Assembly (NCBI GenBank): GCA_034190875.2
Contig: CM067349.1
Coordinates: 34,781,071-34,845,070 of the forward strand
Source of the DNA: Urechis unicinctus
Taxonomy: Eukaryota; Annelida; Polychaeta; Xenopneusta; Urechidae
Direction of reading: 5' to 3'
Length of the DNA: 64,000 nucleotides
Positions 50,253 through 63,200 of the stretch are shown here, in pieces. Under the pieces are notes generated by a model. The model was not told where the DNA came from. It saw nothing but the letters and a program-made list of their open reading frames with translations, and searched no databases. How positions within the stretch are numbered: the stretch's first letter is position 1; every line of letters starts with the position of its first letter. The position numbers and the translations under genes are program-made.

Positions 50253-51300
50253 TTTGTAAATCGCTGTTTCAAAGACATAATCCTGCTCAGAGGCACTGAA
50301 GCTGCCAGTTAATTGTTATATCATTGACTTAAAGGAAATGGCTTGAGATTGGATTTACATGCATCAATTTAACTGGCGGAATGCGGCAGGAAGTGCGTTC
50401 CGCAAACTTGGTGCGGCATATTTAATCGCTCTGGCACCGTATGAAGTCACATTTCGAGATTGTATCGAATGCTAGTTCATAGATTGAAGACCAGTTAAAG
50501 GTTAGAATTCAGCAATTGGTTCCAGTAGGTAGCTTGGCGCTGTAATATTAGCAGCCTTAAAGGTGAGTAGAAGAATTTTGTATATAATGTGTTTTTCCAC
50601 GGGAAGCTTAAGAAGGGTACGCATGATGAGTTGGATGATTACTACGTGCTCTCCTTTTGCAACAAGGCGGGCGGCAGTAATTTGTGCGTGTTGCAGTTTT
50701 GTGATAAGCAATGAGTAGGCTCCCTACAGCTGCGAATTGCATAAATCAATCCGAGATGATATAAATGCGTGTACGAGGATTTCAGTCGTGGATTGGTTCA
50801 GGTACCTTTTTGTGCTGCCTAATCAACGAATCGGATGAAAGAGGTATTGAGTTGATTTGATGTTGGTTTCCCGTTATATACTCATCAGAATACCCAGGTT
50901 TGTTGTTGTTTCTGATGTAGACACAGTCACATCGCCAATTTGAACTGACCCAAACGATGGCTGGCATTTGTAACGAGATGCGAAAATAAGAGTCTCAGTT
51001 TTATCTTCATTCAGTCTAAGAAAATTGCTTGCCTTCCATGATCTCATCTGTCGGACGCATTTTCTTTTTTTGCCTGTGCCTCATCCGCATATTGTTATGT
51101 AGGAGATAGATTCGAGTATCAATAGCATAGTTGTGGTATTGTAGTCCACTGTTATTTTTCATATTGCCAATAATGATGTGAAGGCTTTAAAACGTGATGA
51201 CCTAGGACTGAACCTTGTGGCAAGCCACATGTTTGTAGGCCGACTAATACTTGTCGTCAAATCGGTTTGCTAATTAATAGTCCTGAAATCGATTTCCTAT
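50253..51300 (-). mobile_element. LINE (CR1/L2-like) relic with reverse-transcriptase core
   Basis: Read on the minus strand, motifs appear in the family order. 51,226-51,200: GLPQGSVLG, the usual [GV]xPQGSxLGP block. 51,129-51,103: YAIDTRIYL, in the place of the catalytic YADD box, with the first Asp changed to Ile. 51,020-50,979: LRLNEDKTETLIFA. 50,778-50,727: LVHAFISSRIDLCNSQL. About 50,700-50,650: LQHAQITAARLV. 50,610-50,551: LPVEKHIIYKILLLTFKA, then APSYLLE. 50,418-50,367: AAPSLRNALPAAFRQLN. The frame is broken by stops and shifts between these, and the catalytic site is altered, so it is a dead copy. The upstream endonuclease and ORF1 were not found. The CR1/L2 placement rests on motif style and needs a phylogeny. 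Confidence 0.9.
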
Positions 51301-51848
51301 TACCTTCTCTGTTAACTTGGGTATGAAGCTCAAAATTTGAAATTGGTTTTTCCGTGCTTCAGGATCCAGATTGCTCTTTTAAGCAGTAGTTATATGATTG
51401 CAGTTTGCATTCATCCATTCTTGCACCTATTGGCAATCGAGCCACATGATATATCAAGCTCTATGGGTGTTCATTACCGGCAACGATCAAATATCTATAT
51501 TGGAAAACCAACTGTATGTTCGGCAAATGCAAGGTATAACTGAGTTTATAAATTGAGCGACAATATTATGTTTGCCTGACCTTCTGTGCTGTGAGACACG
51601 GCAAAATATAACTCATCTTTTTTATGCATTAAAGGCTAACGCTTATCGCAAGTCTCCATCTAAGCTCATGTTGACAATTGTCCGTTCCATTTATATGATC
51701 GATGATAATCGCAGATTATATACAGTTACCAAAACCGTAATCCTGGTTAAAGCTTTGCCCTGCTGTTAAGTGTGCATTTCACAATTTTTTCCCCGGGAAA
51801 CAGCAACTGCTTACGTATTGAAAAAGTATTGCTTGTTATCAAACGATA
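51301..51848. other. B-only remainder upstream of the LINE core
   Basis: This lies on the 5' side of the LINE on the minus strand and belongs to the 1.12 kb missing from A. I could not recognise the earlier reverse-transcriptase motifs in it, so it may be decayed LINE or other sequence. Short plus-strand frames (68 and 65 codons) show no motifs. Confidence 0.4.
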
Positions 51849-52240
51849 TTGGCATCTGAGTTTCGTGCCGAGCAGTGTCATAAAAGGTGCTACAAGCAAG
51901 AGCTACTTCGAGATGGATAGCACAATACATGCATGTACGTAGCACATTGATTAATCAATGTCCAATATCATTAACGACGTCGATTGTGTTTTATTCTCGA
52001 GAACAAGTGATCTGAATGGGGATGACCTATCATTCATGAAAAGGTTTTTTTCCAATCTATGCCTGGATGCATAGGATATAACAATTGCGTTCACCAATTA
52101 TCTGCCAAGATTTGCTTTTATAAAAGCCTACTTGCAGGTTTGTATAACGCTGTTTTTATAACGCTCTTTTGTGTGATACAAAATACTATGAAACCCGGTC
52201 CAAATAACAAAGGGAATTCGCGTTTTAGTAATCTCATAGA
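51849..52240. other. A/B-shared segment, no gene seen
   Basis: Partner of 10,119-10,425, from 'gtgccgagcagtg' to 'cgctgtttttat'. The match ends where A has its short TA tract. Confidence 0.6.
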
Positions 52241-52597
52241 TGGATAAAAAACAGCAGTCTGCATTATCTACAAAGAAAAGCCATCAATCTGATCATAACT
52301 GCACCAGGGCTACACTTGGGCCTTCGGCATACAGCTGCATGTTTGACGGTTAATGCGCTCGCACCTACTCTAGCATTTGCATTTCCGTTTTAGATTTGTT
52401 TCATTATAAATACAGTCAATGATGTATAGCTGTTTGAAACAGTGAGTGATGGGATGTTTATTCGCTGAAACGTCGAGAACATCGAAACGAGATACCGACC
52501 GCTGTCGTTTTATCATTGGCATCTTGAATAACAAGGTATGTAGTAACTGATAGAGGCTAAGGGAACGAGGTTTTTTTTTGTGACTGTCGCATGACAC
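52241..52597 (+). repeat. Dispersed repeat R5 and adjoining sequence
   Basis: 52,265-52,370 matches 15,640-15,760 in block A although the two lie at non-equivalent places of the blocks. The rest (to 52,560) is unmatched, and its 88-codon minus frame has no known motifs. Confidence 0.55.
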
Positions 52598-53284
52598 ACC
52601 AACGTCTAAATCGACACTTAATGCGCTTATCCCCAAAAAATCAGCATGTAATGTTATTTAATGCTAAAAGAGAGTATAACAGCATAATACCTGTATAGTT
52701 TCAGCAATCTTGCGCACGATATACCCCTGCATGAAAAGATTTGGAAAAAGACGTGAACAAGAAATGGCTTTCGCTTACATACCCGGAACCATTCATGACA
52801 ATATAAGCATATTATTACTATGGTGGTTCGCATCTTATCACACTTGCTTGCGCAGTTTTCCTAGAAATATTTGGTGCTCAAAAGCTACAGCTTTTACTAT
52901 TGAGTATAAATACATTGTGCTGCAGATTATCCACATTATTGCAGCGTCGATGCCATAGTGCACACATAACCTCTATGAAGGGTAGATCACCTAACTTTTG
53001 TGTGACCATCCGTGATTTCAAAATGCTTGTAAGTGGGTTGGCAAAACAGAAGTCGCGTGTATCATTCATTTACTAAAACATCAAAAATATATTACGTAGG
53101 AGCTTTTACTCTCCATATGTTGAAATTGTAAGGTATATGTAGCCGATACACTGTGTTGTATTAGAATGACAGGTATATGTCATCCTCATAGGTACTTGGG
53201 CCTTAATATCGATTGAACGGCTTACGTAGAGTGAACAATTGCCACATACAAGTAGTATCAATTGACCAACTTAGCGTTAATGTA
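52598..53284. other. A/B-shared segment with B insertion
   Basis: Partner of 11,523-11,935. The stretch 52,797-53,034 is present only in B. A further small B gain lies at about 53,076-53,120. No gene seen. Confidence 0.6.
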
Positions 53285-54205
53285 GAACAGCAAAGTGACT
53301 ATTAGAAATCGAGTGGGATACAAGTGGTGTCCTAGTGTATCCTGTTGACATAACAATGGGTAGCGCTGTGTAATATATCACATTATCTTTCTCTCTGCCT
53401 CCGAAATGTTATTCTATTTAAAGACCCTGTCTAACTCATCATTTGTCAAATCTTTATGTGAATCGCACAGTTGAAAGTTGTTCACTAAGCTAACGTTGTT
53501 TTCATTTTGATTTTCAATAAGATAATTGTGTATTTGCCTATCATTGAATTTTGTTGGGAGTCATTGACAGTACCACCGGCAATATATTTGCATAACCAAC
53601 ATACATCAAGCATTTATTGGATTTGATGGGTATCAGGTCATTAGTAAGTGATTGCCGCTAGACATTACAGGCAGTGTCAAATCAACACATTAAACATCGT
53701 CGGAGCGTCCGTTAACCACAAAGTAATTTTCACATTTCTCTTTAGGTCTCTAAATTGTTTATGTAGCTTGGCAGCTGTCACCGAATTATCGTTTAATCAG
53801 TGCATTGGAGGGGGAAGTATGAGGCTGTTCCTGGAATCAGAACTAGATTTGCAAAATATGCCCGATATATTTTTTGCTTATCAAGTGCGGAATAAGCTGT
53901 ATTATCGCAGCTGTCACAACATAATTCGAAGTAAATGGTGAATTATGATGATTTTATGCGTTGAGCCTAGGCATGGCTCGCGTAGATGTTACGACCGTTC
54001 GATGCCAAAAGAAAAACATGGCATCATTCATTGACCATTTACGACACATTAAATGGTGATATATTAATAGTCTTTCTCCTTAAAGCAGAAGTGAGTGAGC
54101 ACGTTGAAGTGGTGAGTTCGATTGCTGTAGAGAGCGTTAGAAGCTTGGTCGCAAAAAAACGATACGAATTAACCATACGTTGAACGGTGTAAAGAGCCAT
54201 CAAAT
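53285..54205. other. A/B-shared block, no gene seen
   Basis: Partner of 13,184-14,118, collinear throughout; 'gtcatt..cagtaccaccggc' and 'gcattggagg' phrases are well kept. A 97-codon plus frame (53,648-53,941) is interrupted in A. Confidence 0.65.
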
Positions 54206-55942
54206 GAGCTGCAAGGCATGCGGTCACTAGGCTGACCCTCTAGGATCTAGATAAGCAGATATTGGCACGAAGAAGCATTAATAACATATATTGTTGCTTG
54301 ATACCGAGTCAGTAGTTTTTTTCTGGCTGGGGGCATAGTTTGGTCATGCATGATTTACAGTTAGAATGTATATATTTTCAAGTTTTTAGTCCAAAATAGC
54401 ATACATTTCCACTACAGTATACCGATTTGTATGTACAACGAAACCTGTGCTCTCCATTGTGATTAGCTGACAAATACATTGGAGTAAATTGAATTTCTGG
54501 GTGTAACGGTCTCGAGTGGCAGCTATACGACGGGTTGTTTGTTTTGACCTCGTTTCGTTTACATGCGAAAAAGACAAGCCGATCCATATCTACGAATTCT
54601 GTAAAGGTAATTCTGCCTCACAAATCATCGGTATCATTGGACGTGCAAATTCTGTAACATCATGCCTCATGGTACAACTTGGATGACATATGAAGAGAAG
54701 TCGTTTTGCACTGTTAGGATATAATGGTGCCATACATAAGCGCTAATGTTGAATAAATAATGCTTTAATGAACATGTTCGTTATGACACAAGTGCCGAAA
54801 GACCACAGTAATATGGGAAAAACAATCCGTGTAGACTGAATTATGCAGGATCAGGCATCACGTATGTGTATTTCGCTCGCGATAACACTATCTTCATAGA
54901 ATTTATCCACTAGTGCTTGCGGTGTGCATACATGTGAATGTAGTCTCTAATGAGCGCCTGATAAGGTGTCTATGTGATGATAGAACAACGACGAAACATA
55001 TATAGAATAATATCGTGTACTCGTCTTTCCAAAAAACGTGGTATAACCTGTTCAACGTTATCACTCCAGAACCATTCATCAATATACAAGTTATTACAAT
55101 CAACGTAAATGCCACTTAAAATCCATGATATACGATGGTTTTTGTACGTATATTTCTGATACTATTCATTGCGTACCGCATGAGGTGTTTATAAGGTTTT
55201 CTTTGCGACAAGTGTGTGAGGAATAATATTGTGGGGTAACCTAACATTTACCGATTTTGTAGTAAAACGGGACATCGGAAGAAAACCTCTCTCGAAGCGT
55301 AATCAAAACAACCAAACATTTCGGTTCGTGACTTGTTTCGATCTGTAATTTGCTAGTATACATAATCCACACCTCGCTATATATTGTATCGTTCAACCAC
55401 AAGGTAGTGGTAGAGACGATCAGTAGTAAAAAAAAGGGCCTGGTTTACAATTTCCAGGATCACCAGCTGCAGGCAAGACATCACAGCGCGTATGACCAAC
55501 ATGTGGAACACTTATATCGGTGCAGAATTACCTACACTTGACAAGTGATCAGCGTCATGTTTGTGTGGTGCGTTTATTTACTGGTCTAGATGGGAGGTCA
55601 TAACGATTGACGTGAAATTCCGGGTTAAACATGTGGGATGAAATCGAGTATAGATTTGTATGACAGTATAATAAATGAACGACACGATATGTGATGAAGC
55701 GTTGACTATTGTGGTGTTTTGATACCATGAGTCTTAAGGTGCCGATAGTTCACAATCATATGTAACCAAAGCTGAGCACACGCTATTTTACCGATGGAGA
55801 ATAGAGCCTGGCGTCTGTAAACATGTGACGATAGATGAGGGTCAATTAAACAGAATAAGCTCGACCCATAATCTCGAGAGTTCCGTCCAATATATTTCAT
55901 GCAATGTGTATCCGCAAACTCAGGAGATATTAAAATCTTTAC

Positions 55943-55951
<9 letters not shown>

Positions 55952-55980
<29 letters not shown>
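55952..55980. repeat. (TG)n microsatellite
   Basis: About 29 bp of TG directly after a short TA run; the Thr-His frame on the minus strand is an artefact. Confidence 0.95.
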
Positions 55981-55983
<3 letters not shown>

Positions 55984-56449
55984 GATTCCAAATTTTAACA
56001 CCTAACATTCATTCCATCCAGTTGAACACTGGTAACTTGCTATTTCTCCGTCAATGCCATTGAATCCGTTTGCTTGCTTGTGCAAAAAACATCACTGTAT
56101 AGGTTGTTTATATCACGCGTATTTGTGAGGTTTCGAATCAATTATATTGCACGATGAAATCATAGAGTAATAATATTTCATATTAATGGGAGTGATTGTG
56201 CAATACCCCAAACTATCATGGTTATTGGTTGAAGAAATACGTCGTGACCACACTGATTATTTACAACATTTCCATGGTATAGAAAGCAATGGTAATCAAA
56301 TTGTACATTTTAGTATATTGAGGAACTGACATTTTTAACATGTTAATATTTACGTATTTTTGTAAAATGGTGCACAGCATGGATAGCAAACTTTCTTAAT
56401 GCAAAGAAGAGGGCGAGATAAATAGAGAAAGAGAGCGTAGATACTAGAT

Positions 56450-57130
56450 AGCTATAATTTTGGTTCTTTTATCGCAATAATCGTTATTGTTTTGCTAACG
56501 CTTTGCATTTTGATAACTGTGTTGTGGGGTGCTCTTGGCAGCTGGAAGTGATTTTACACTTGATAAAGGCCTTGACACAACGCTGTATTTTTTTAATCCA
56601 ATAATTGTTACATTCTGGTAATGTATTAACCATTGGTCTTATTACTATTGTGCTGCATCATAAGGAGGGATAACTGAACTTCCCCATCAACATGTCGAGC
56701 AACAATGTAGAAAAAAATCCGGTCCAAAACCGACTAAGAACTCTCCAGTTCGCAATGTCAAACAACCTCTAAGCTAGACCCAGCACGAGCAAGTTCGAAT
56801 CTTTATCGGACAACTGATGCACATATACCAACAAATGACACAGAGACAGGTCAAATGCGATACCTTAATTTGTCACCTTTGACTCTTCAGCGGAGATGTA
56901 ATGCACTTTTCGCTGCCATAAGAATCCAAATAACTGCTATATAAAACTAATTTATGTTATGGAATATATTGATTTGCCTATTCGTAACACAATATAAAGG
57001 TTAAATTCAATTCAATATGTTATATGCAATCCGTACCGTACTGTGTGAGCTTCTTGGCAGGACACGAAGTCATATCATTAGCGTTCATATTGAATTAACC
57101 CCATAGTGATGGCAATCCTTGCATGTATCA
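56450..57130 (+). repeat. Dispersed repeat R4, copy 3 (diverged)
   Basis: Landmarks in R4 order: 'ttcttttatcgcaataatcg', 'gactaagaactctc', 'tcacctttgactcttc', 'ggagatgtaatgcacttttc' and 'cttggcaggacac'. More diverged than copies 1 and 2 are from each other, so it separated before the block duplication or from a different source copy. Confidence 0.7.
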
Positions 57131-57150
57131 AAAAACTGAAACTAAACATC

Positions 57151-57945
57151 AACAGCCTAATTGTCTAATAATTACTACATATGTCTATTGTTGCTTTCCT
57201 TCTACGTAAACTCCTAAGTAGGTAACGCAGTCGATGCTACTGACGTCAAACCTAATATCGATACATTTGAATTTGCCGGGTTTTATGGCAATGGTAGAGA
57301 GATAAGCGGTCACTAGTTAGTTGACTGAATATATAGTGTGCTCATCACATGAGGCCAAAGAACGATGGAGATTCTGGTTTAATTATCATATAAGCGCAAG
57401 CGATTAAGGCAGATTCCACAGCGGTTTGATGAGAATCCAAGCGTACTGCTTAACCACACCGGTATTTGCAATGCACAAGGATTCTGTGGATCTAATAGGC
57501 AATTAAGATTGGATTCTGTGGATGTCCGATGTATGCGTAAGACATCGAAGTGCTCGTGTATTGGCAGTACAGGACGGTAAAAAAAGCATTACTTTGTCTG
57601 CATACTAGAACGTCAGACCGATGATTTAGATCAGGCTAATACAAGCAAGAGTTGAAGCTGCATTGAGCTTCTCGCACAAACGATGCGCGATGCAATAATT
57701 ATCGGGTAACTACTATAAATGTATTTTACCGCTTTCTTGATTTTACTGCGATCAAGAAGACCATTCACATTTGCAACATATAAAGCTTTAAAAATTCCGA
57801 CGATTTCAACTTGTCTCTCCTATTCATTTATACTTTGAAAATATTGATGATAAGTTAATACAATGTTCTTGTGGCATCAATGCCGACCATATATTTGATA
57901 TTCTGCCCGCACACAATAAAGGCTTGAAATGGGTTATCGCTTGAC
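57151..57945. other. A/B-shared block, no gene seen
   Basis: Partner of 14,118-14,950 but with a single copy of the stretch duplicated in A, and about 120 bp of extra sequence near 57,575-57,660. 'cggtcactagttagttgact' is identical in both. Confidence 0.65.
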
Positions 57946-59381
57946 TGGTTACATAATGCTATTACATCCATGAGCTGATTGCCAAGCGTAAAGTTGATCT
58001 CTTGATGCGTTCATATATGATTTCAGGTATGTAGTTCGATTATTATTAGGTTTATACAATTACAATATTCTTAGAAAATATGACATTAAATGAATAAAGC
58101 TGTTGCAGCACCACGTTTAATTCAGCCATGTTACTTTACTGCATTTCTGTGAAACCCCAGCGCTGGTAATAACAATCCAATAAATTGTTTGCAGATGTGG
58201 ATCCATGCAGCGTGATGATTTGTTGGAAGCAATTTCAAGCTTATATTTGATACCGAACGGTGCTAGGATGCTGAAAAAATTGCTTCAATAAGGGTCATTT
58301 TTGGGGGGAATTGGGCCGATTCATAATGATAATGAAAATATGCAAATGTCGGGGTTTAATCCAATAAATTCATGTTATTGTCCCAAATAACAAATAACCT
58401 TAGCTAATGTTTTCTGTTTGGTCTCAATCTCACAATGCGAACATTTTGCTCCGTCTTTTATATCCTAATGTATGAACAGAGCTTGGACAACCTGTTGTCC
58501 TGCTTGACGATGATTATTGACGTATATCAATGAATTCGGGTTTCATTCGAATGATTATATATCGTAGGTAACAACGTATAGATAACCCTTTGTATAATAT
58601 AATCACACCCTATCACGTCGATGCTTATTACTACAATGTGCCTATCGACTTGAGTTATCACTGCCCATGTTTACGAGACTAGCCTTATCAATACAATGTG
58701 GTCGAAAATGTGTTCAACTTTCTAATGTTCATCTTCTTTGCTTGGTGTACCGCGTATAGGGTAACCTTGGCAGTTTGCTGCCACCGACTATTCTCTTGGC
58801 CAATCTGCATTATCAAACAGAAAGATCTGTGTATTGTGACACACTGTCGTACTCATCTAATTGAAATGTATGACCTTTGAGATAGGGTACAGTCGCAAGT
58901 ATAATATGGAAAGAACAAGGATTACTTGCTTTGTGTACACTGCATTGCTGAGCGATCAACGAATGGGAAAACACACGACTATCACGTACATCCCTCTCTT
59001 CTGGGGCTGTTGATAGCTGATCGAACATACAACCGGATTAAATATGACGATGTGAACAAATATGCTAGCTTCAGTGGAGAGTGACCTGGGTAAATTGCCC
59101 TGGAACTTGACCGTGTCAGCTTTGCTGTAACTAAATGTTGTTTTGAAACTGCAATGAGTAATTTTTATTGCTATGAAAATATTAATCCGCCAGTTCCTCA
59201 TTAAATCATATATTGCAGCGCGTCCAATAATTCAAAAATAAAAACCATTCGGCTCAAGTTGACAACGTGTTTGTTCGCAAGCAGCTGATCAGTTCACCCT
59301 CACCATGATTGCACATCATTCCTAATCCATCCAAAAACAATGTTGCTGTTGCATATGCAAGGAGGAAAACAATTCATGAGC
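57946..59381. other. B-only segment, no gene seen
   Basis: Stands in the place of the AC/GA simple tract of A. It has no partner elsewhere in the window. Three short frames (60-81 codons, 58,698-59,201) overlap on both strands without motifs. Confidence 0.5.
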
Positions 59382-59429
59382 ATATATATATATATATATA
59401 TATATGTACATATATATATATATATATGT
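59382..59429. repeat. (TA)n tract
   Basis: About 48 bp of TA split by 'tgtaca', equivalent in position to 15,331-15,453. Confidence 0.93.
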
Positions 59430-60250
59430 AATTGCCTACGTTAGTCTGTGCTTCATGAACACATCTGAGGCTTTTAGAAAAAGAACTGTTATTATATTAA
59501 ACATTAATCATGACCAACAATAATCTATTCGATTCTTAAGGTCATTTTGAATACGACACAATTTCACTATTGATGTCTTAATGATAAGGGACGGTTATAG
59601 ATACCTCTGGGAATGGCACATTATTCCAAGGCGGGCGCATTCGCTTGATTGAAATATTCTTGAATGTGGGTATCAAAATGTCACAGCAGGTTAGTTGCCA
59701 TCCCAGATTATAAAGATATTATCAAATGGAGTGGATTGATATGCATCCTAAAGCCCTTATATATTCGATGACAAATATTTGGAATGGGACTTCCAAGGTA
59801 TGGGAGAGAAGAGTACTGGTATGTCACATTCATGAACAGAAAACACGTTATGGTACGTGTACGGTCACTGTCAGCAAAGATGAGCCTGGTTGAGATTGGT
59901 TTTCTACAATGAGAGTAAGACCTTCCTTTTTACATTGTTGTTGATCAATGAAGGCTGAAACGCCCGGCCAACAAGCGCTCCTGACGTCTAGTGAGTAGAG
60001 GGTCACTGTTTATTTCGATGCAGAAACATATGTCCTTCATAATTGATATTGGGTTAGTTTAATCACGGCGAAATCTACCCTGTTATCCGCCTTAGCGTTG
60101 CATGGGTAAACATGTGGTGCAATTAGGTAGTTATATGAGGGTGGGAAAGGGTTGAAGTATAAACATCGTACCCAGAATGTGATAACCGCGTTTGCCATTC
60201 ATCAACCCCATTATCAAAGGGCAGGGCAAAGAAATGATCCTACGATTGCA
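59430..60250 (+). repeat. Dispersed repeat R2, copy 3
   Basis: Block-B partner of R2 copy 1 (16,000-16,950), with 'atgtcttaatgataagggac' and 'gattggttttctacaatgag' shared. Block B lacks the A stretch 15,548-16,095 at its left. Confidence 0.78.
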
Positions 60251-60861
60251 GGACTGTCCCCTTATTTAAGGACGAATGCACCCGTATCCATGTTGAGTGA
60301 ATGTGCATAAGGCAAGTAGGAGCTAGATTAAAGGCTTATATTAGCCTATGTAGATAAGGTATGGCTGTAAATATCAGACAATTGTGATAGCAAATTGCTA
60401 TAAAAAATAAACGAATCTTCTACAATCAAAATATTTGTGGAAAGTTAGCAGGGAAACCAAAGAATAATAGTTGACGTCCATAGTAAAAGCATTCATAATT
60501 ATGAGCGCATTTATTTTGGAATGTACCTATGTAATTTATGCCTTTATAACATTCGAATTGGATTAGAGCATGTGCACAACACTGATAACACCACGCCGGT
60601 CTTGCAAGACCCACATTAGCAGTCTGTGCGATAACGTGCCACTGTTCACATAATACTTTTTGTTTTTGGAGCGATAAAGAATACAACAGAAGCGCCTCTA
60701 TCTTCCTGCCGACTATCCCGTGAAATGCAGCCAAGAATTTGTGGCCTAATAGAGTTATAAATATCCCGCCACAGTAATTAGTCTTTCTCTACCAGCCCCT
60801 TCTCTGGTCTCGATCTACGGGCTGTGTTCTGCGGTACAGACGATTAGTGGCCACCGTACCT
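60251..60861. other. A/B-shared segment, no gene seen
   Basis: Partner of about 16,905-17,401, with about 130 bp extra near 60,705-60,835 that resembles 6,660-6,800. The 102-codon minus frame (60,426-60,734) is not preserved in A. Confidence 0.5.
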
Positions 60862-60885
60862 GGGATGGGCGGGGAGGTGGGTGGG
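60862..60885 (+). other. Potential G-quadruplex motif, copy 3
   Basis: Six G-runs (GGG, GGG, GGGG, then GG, GGG, GGG) with loops of 1-4 bases; it fits the standard quadruplex pattern better than its A partner at 17,402. Confidence 0.65.
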
Positions 60886-60957
60886 TTAGAGAGGATCTGG
60901 ACACACAAGAATACTGCTGACAAAACTCTGCAGCAGCCGCACATCGTCTGTTAATTA
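60886..60957 (+). repeat. Remnant of R3
   Basis: Only the first part of R3 remains ('gcagcagccgcacatcgtct'), cut at 'ttaacacac' by the deletion of about 690 bp relative to A. Confidence 0.6.
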
Positions 60958-61125
60958 ACACACAAACACGAGTTTGACCCCGAGTCGGCGCACTTAAGGA
61001 GCACTAGATCCAATTAAATATGCAATTCGGTTGCATTGGAGACAATGACAATTGAAACGACAGATGCGTTCAAGTCAAGTTAATGTCACCTACGGCTGAT
61101 AAAACATACGTGTCATCAATATAAT
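60958..61125 (+). repeat. Dispersed repeat R1, copy h (truncated)
   Basis: Partner of 18,184-18,345: 'cacaaacacgagtttgac', 'gagtcggcgcac' and 'tatgcaattcggttgcat' are shared. Confidence 0.75.
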
Positions 61126-62214
61126 GAAGATGTTCAACACCGGATCATTCCTGGTAAAACATATTCCAGCACACACATTTTCCTTGATATTGTGTGCTTA
61201 TTTAGTGAGAGACACTTCCACTTAAAGGCCTAGGTTGAACTATCGCCTTGCATCAGATACAGACTCACTCAAACATGTCTCAAATCGCTATCTAAGATGT
61301 TCATAGCGTGTAACAGTCTACATATTGTAACCAAGATATGTATGATATACTCTTTTCAATAATTGTGAGCTGTCTTCCTCTAGCAATGAGACGGACAACT
61401 TCTATGCACATTTTAAAGAGCCTCAATTACGCTTGGTTTGTCACATAAAAATAAATCTCTAAATTAATAGTGTTTACCATAAGTAACTGTTGTTAATGCT
61501 GCGTACGAGCAGCATTTCTATAAACTCAATCTCTGTATCAATGTAAATGCGACTTTATACTCCAAGTAAGGCATATATCAGGGTAGCGGCGCCGTTATAG
61601 GTTATTTTCGATGCTTTAAGGAGACGTAGTTGCGCTACTACCTACTGCATTATTTAAACAATTATTAAATTATACTCTTAACAGGAAAATAAAAATATCT
61701 GTTAGGGCTAATAAATGCTTGTCGGAAAGCCGAATTACAAAAAGATTAAATCTCGACGCTCAATAAAGGGCGTAACTCCTAATTGTGACGTAATGGTACT
61801 TTTATCGGCATGACAATCATTCCATGTTTTCCGATGCATCGTATTCTGTAGTTATTTAGTATCATCTCTTTTATAACGGAAGCGAATATACCTTACATAA
61901 ACTGCTCGGTTAGGCGGCAAACAGTGCGTATTGCTACAGAACTTCAAATCCTTATTTCGCATCGGGTGTATTTCACATGCATTACATTGTTCATGCTACA
62001 TCGCTCTCAATTACGCGAGCGAGCGACAAATGGCAATCATTGAAGAGGAAGTTATGGTTGTTTGTCCGGGAATCTTTGCCTTTGTGTAAAAATGTAGAAT
62101 CTATTACCCAGGAGAAATATACTGGTTGTGACGGCAACAAAAATAAAATGAAACGGCTCATAAATACATCGGTTAATTCAACCTATGATTTGGTCGCGTC
62201 CACCGTTTGGTTGT
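61126..62214. other. B-only segment, no gene seen
   Basis: Not matched in A, which has about 1.7 kb of different sequence here. A 79-codon plus frame (61,977-62,216) shows no recognisable motif. Confidence 0.5.
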
Positions 62215-62439
62215 GACTATTGTGGTGTACGATACATATTATCACAAATTAAGAATATCTTTAAGACTACGAGATGCCGATCGGGGAAAATGGCTACTTG
62301 TCTGTGCAGCCATGCAGCATCTTTGAAAGTAAATATCACAGAGGCTGCAAGTGTAGCCATGGGCTCACTTTACATGTACACTGAAACGATTATGAACCGA
62401 AGTGATAACATTCCGTATTGTCATATAATGGGAAAATGA
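62215..62439 (+). other. A/B-shared segment, no gene seen
   Basis: Partner of 20,090-20,399; an 84-codon frame (62,185-62,439) crosses it but is shifted in A. Confidence 0.6.
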
Positions 62440-63200
62440 AAATATCCTAGCAGTGGAAGAACCAATATTTTTTACCCTTAATGTCTTCACGATAAGGGAC
62501 CCTTATGCATTCGTCTTAGATAGGCGCATTTTCCCCCAGGCGGCCACATTCGGCGGGGCTGCCATTCGTATCATTGATATATTCATGAGTGTGGTCACAT
62601 GACTAAGATGACACATCAGATAAAATGCCATCGTAGATGCCACCTATCATAAAAAGCCTTAGACTGGAGTGGAATAATATGAACCTTTATATTCGAACTC
62701 GTGGCGGACGAGGTTTTTGATGGGACTTGAAAGTGAATGTTTTGAAAAGGAATGAATACTGATATCTTAAGATATACGAACAGATAACACGTTATGGTGA
62801 TTTTACTGTCATTGTCAGTAAAATAAAGTCAGGGTGGGATTGATTTTCTACAGGGATAGTGCGACCTTTTTGGTCGCTGTTGTTGATCGATGAAGGCTGA
62901 AACGCAGGGCAAACAAGCGATCCCGAAGTAAAGTCGGTAGAGGATCACCGTTTGTATTCGGCCAGAAATTCAATATGGGCTTAGATATCAATATCGAGGG
63001 GCTTTTGAAATCTTTAATCGCAGAAAATATTCCTAATCTATAATAAGATATTATCACAACATACCAATTTGTAGATATACCCTTTTCTCCGCCTTAACTT
63101 TGCATGGGTAAATATGGGGTGCAATAAGGTAGTTACATAGGGGGTGTGAGAGGTTGGGAGGATAAAATATGTTTCCCACGATGTGATGTCTGCATTCTCG
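62440..63200 (+). repeat. Dispersed repeat R2, copy 4
   Basis: Partner of R2 copy 2, with 'cccccaggcggcc' and 'gtcagggtgggattgatttt'. It still has the 'gaaacgcagggcaaacaagc' stretch typical of copies 1 and 3, which copy 2 has lost, so it is the more complete member of its subtype. Confidence 0.78.

Larger units (their letters stand above)
54206..57150. other. Large B-only insertion, about 2.9 kb
   Basis: Block A runs uninterrupted across this point at 14,118. The insertion is composite: 54,300-54,450 resembles 46,370-46,530; 55,952-55,980 is a GT microsatellite; 56,450-57,130 is R4 copy 3. The middle part has no partner in the window. No transposase, reverse transcriptase or terminal repeats were recognised, and frames stay at or below 100 codons. 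Confidence 0.65.

Noticed and set aside
49277..50299. Open frames of 297-340 codons on both strands
   Set aside because: They are translations of the (TACA)n microsatellite; a four-base repeat without stops stays open in several frames.
60426..60734. 102-codon minus-strand frame
   Set aside because: Not preserved in the collinear A sequence around 17,000-17,400 and without known motifs.
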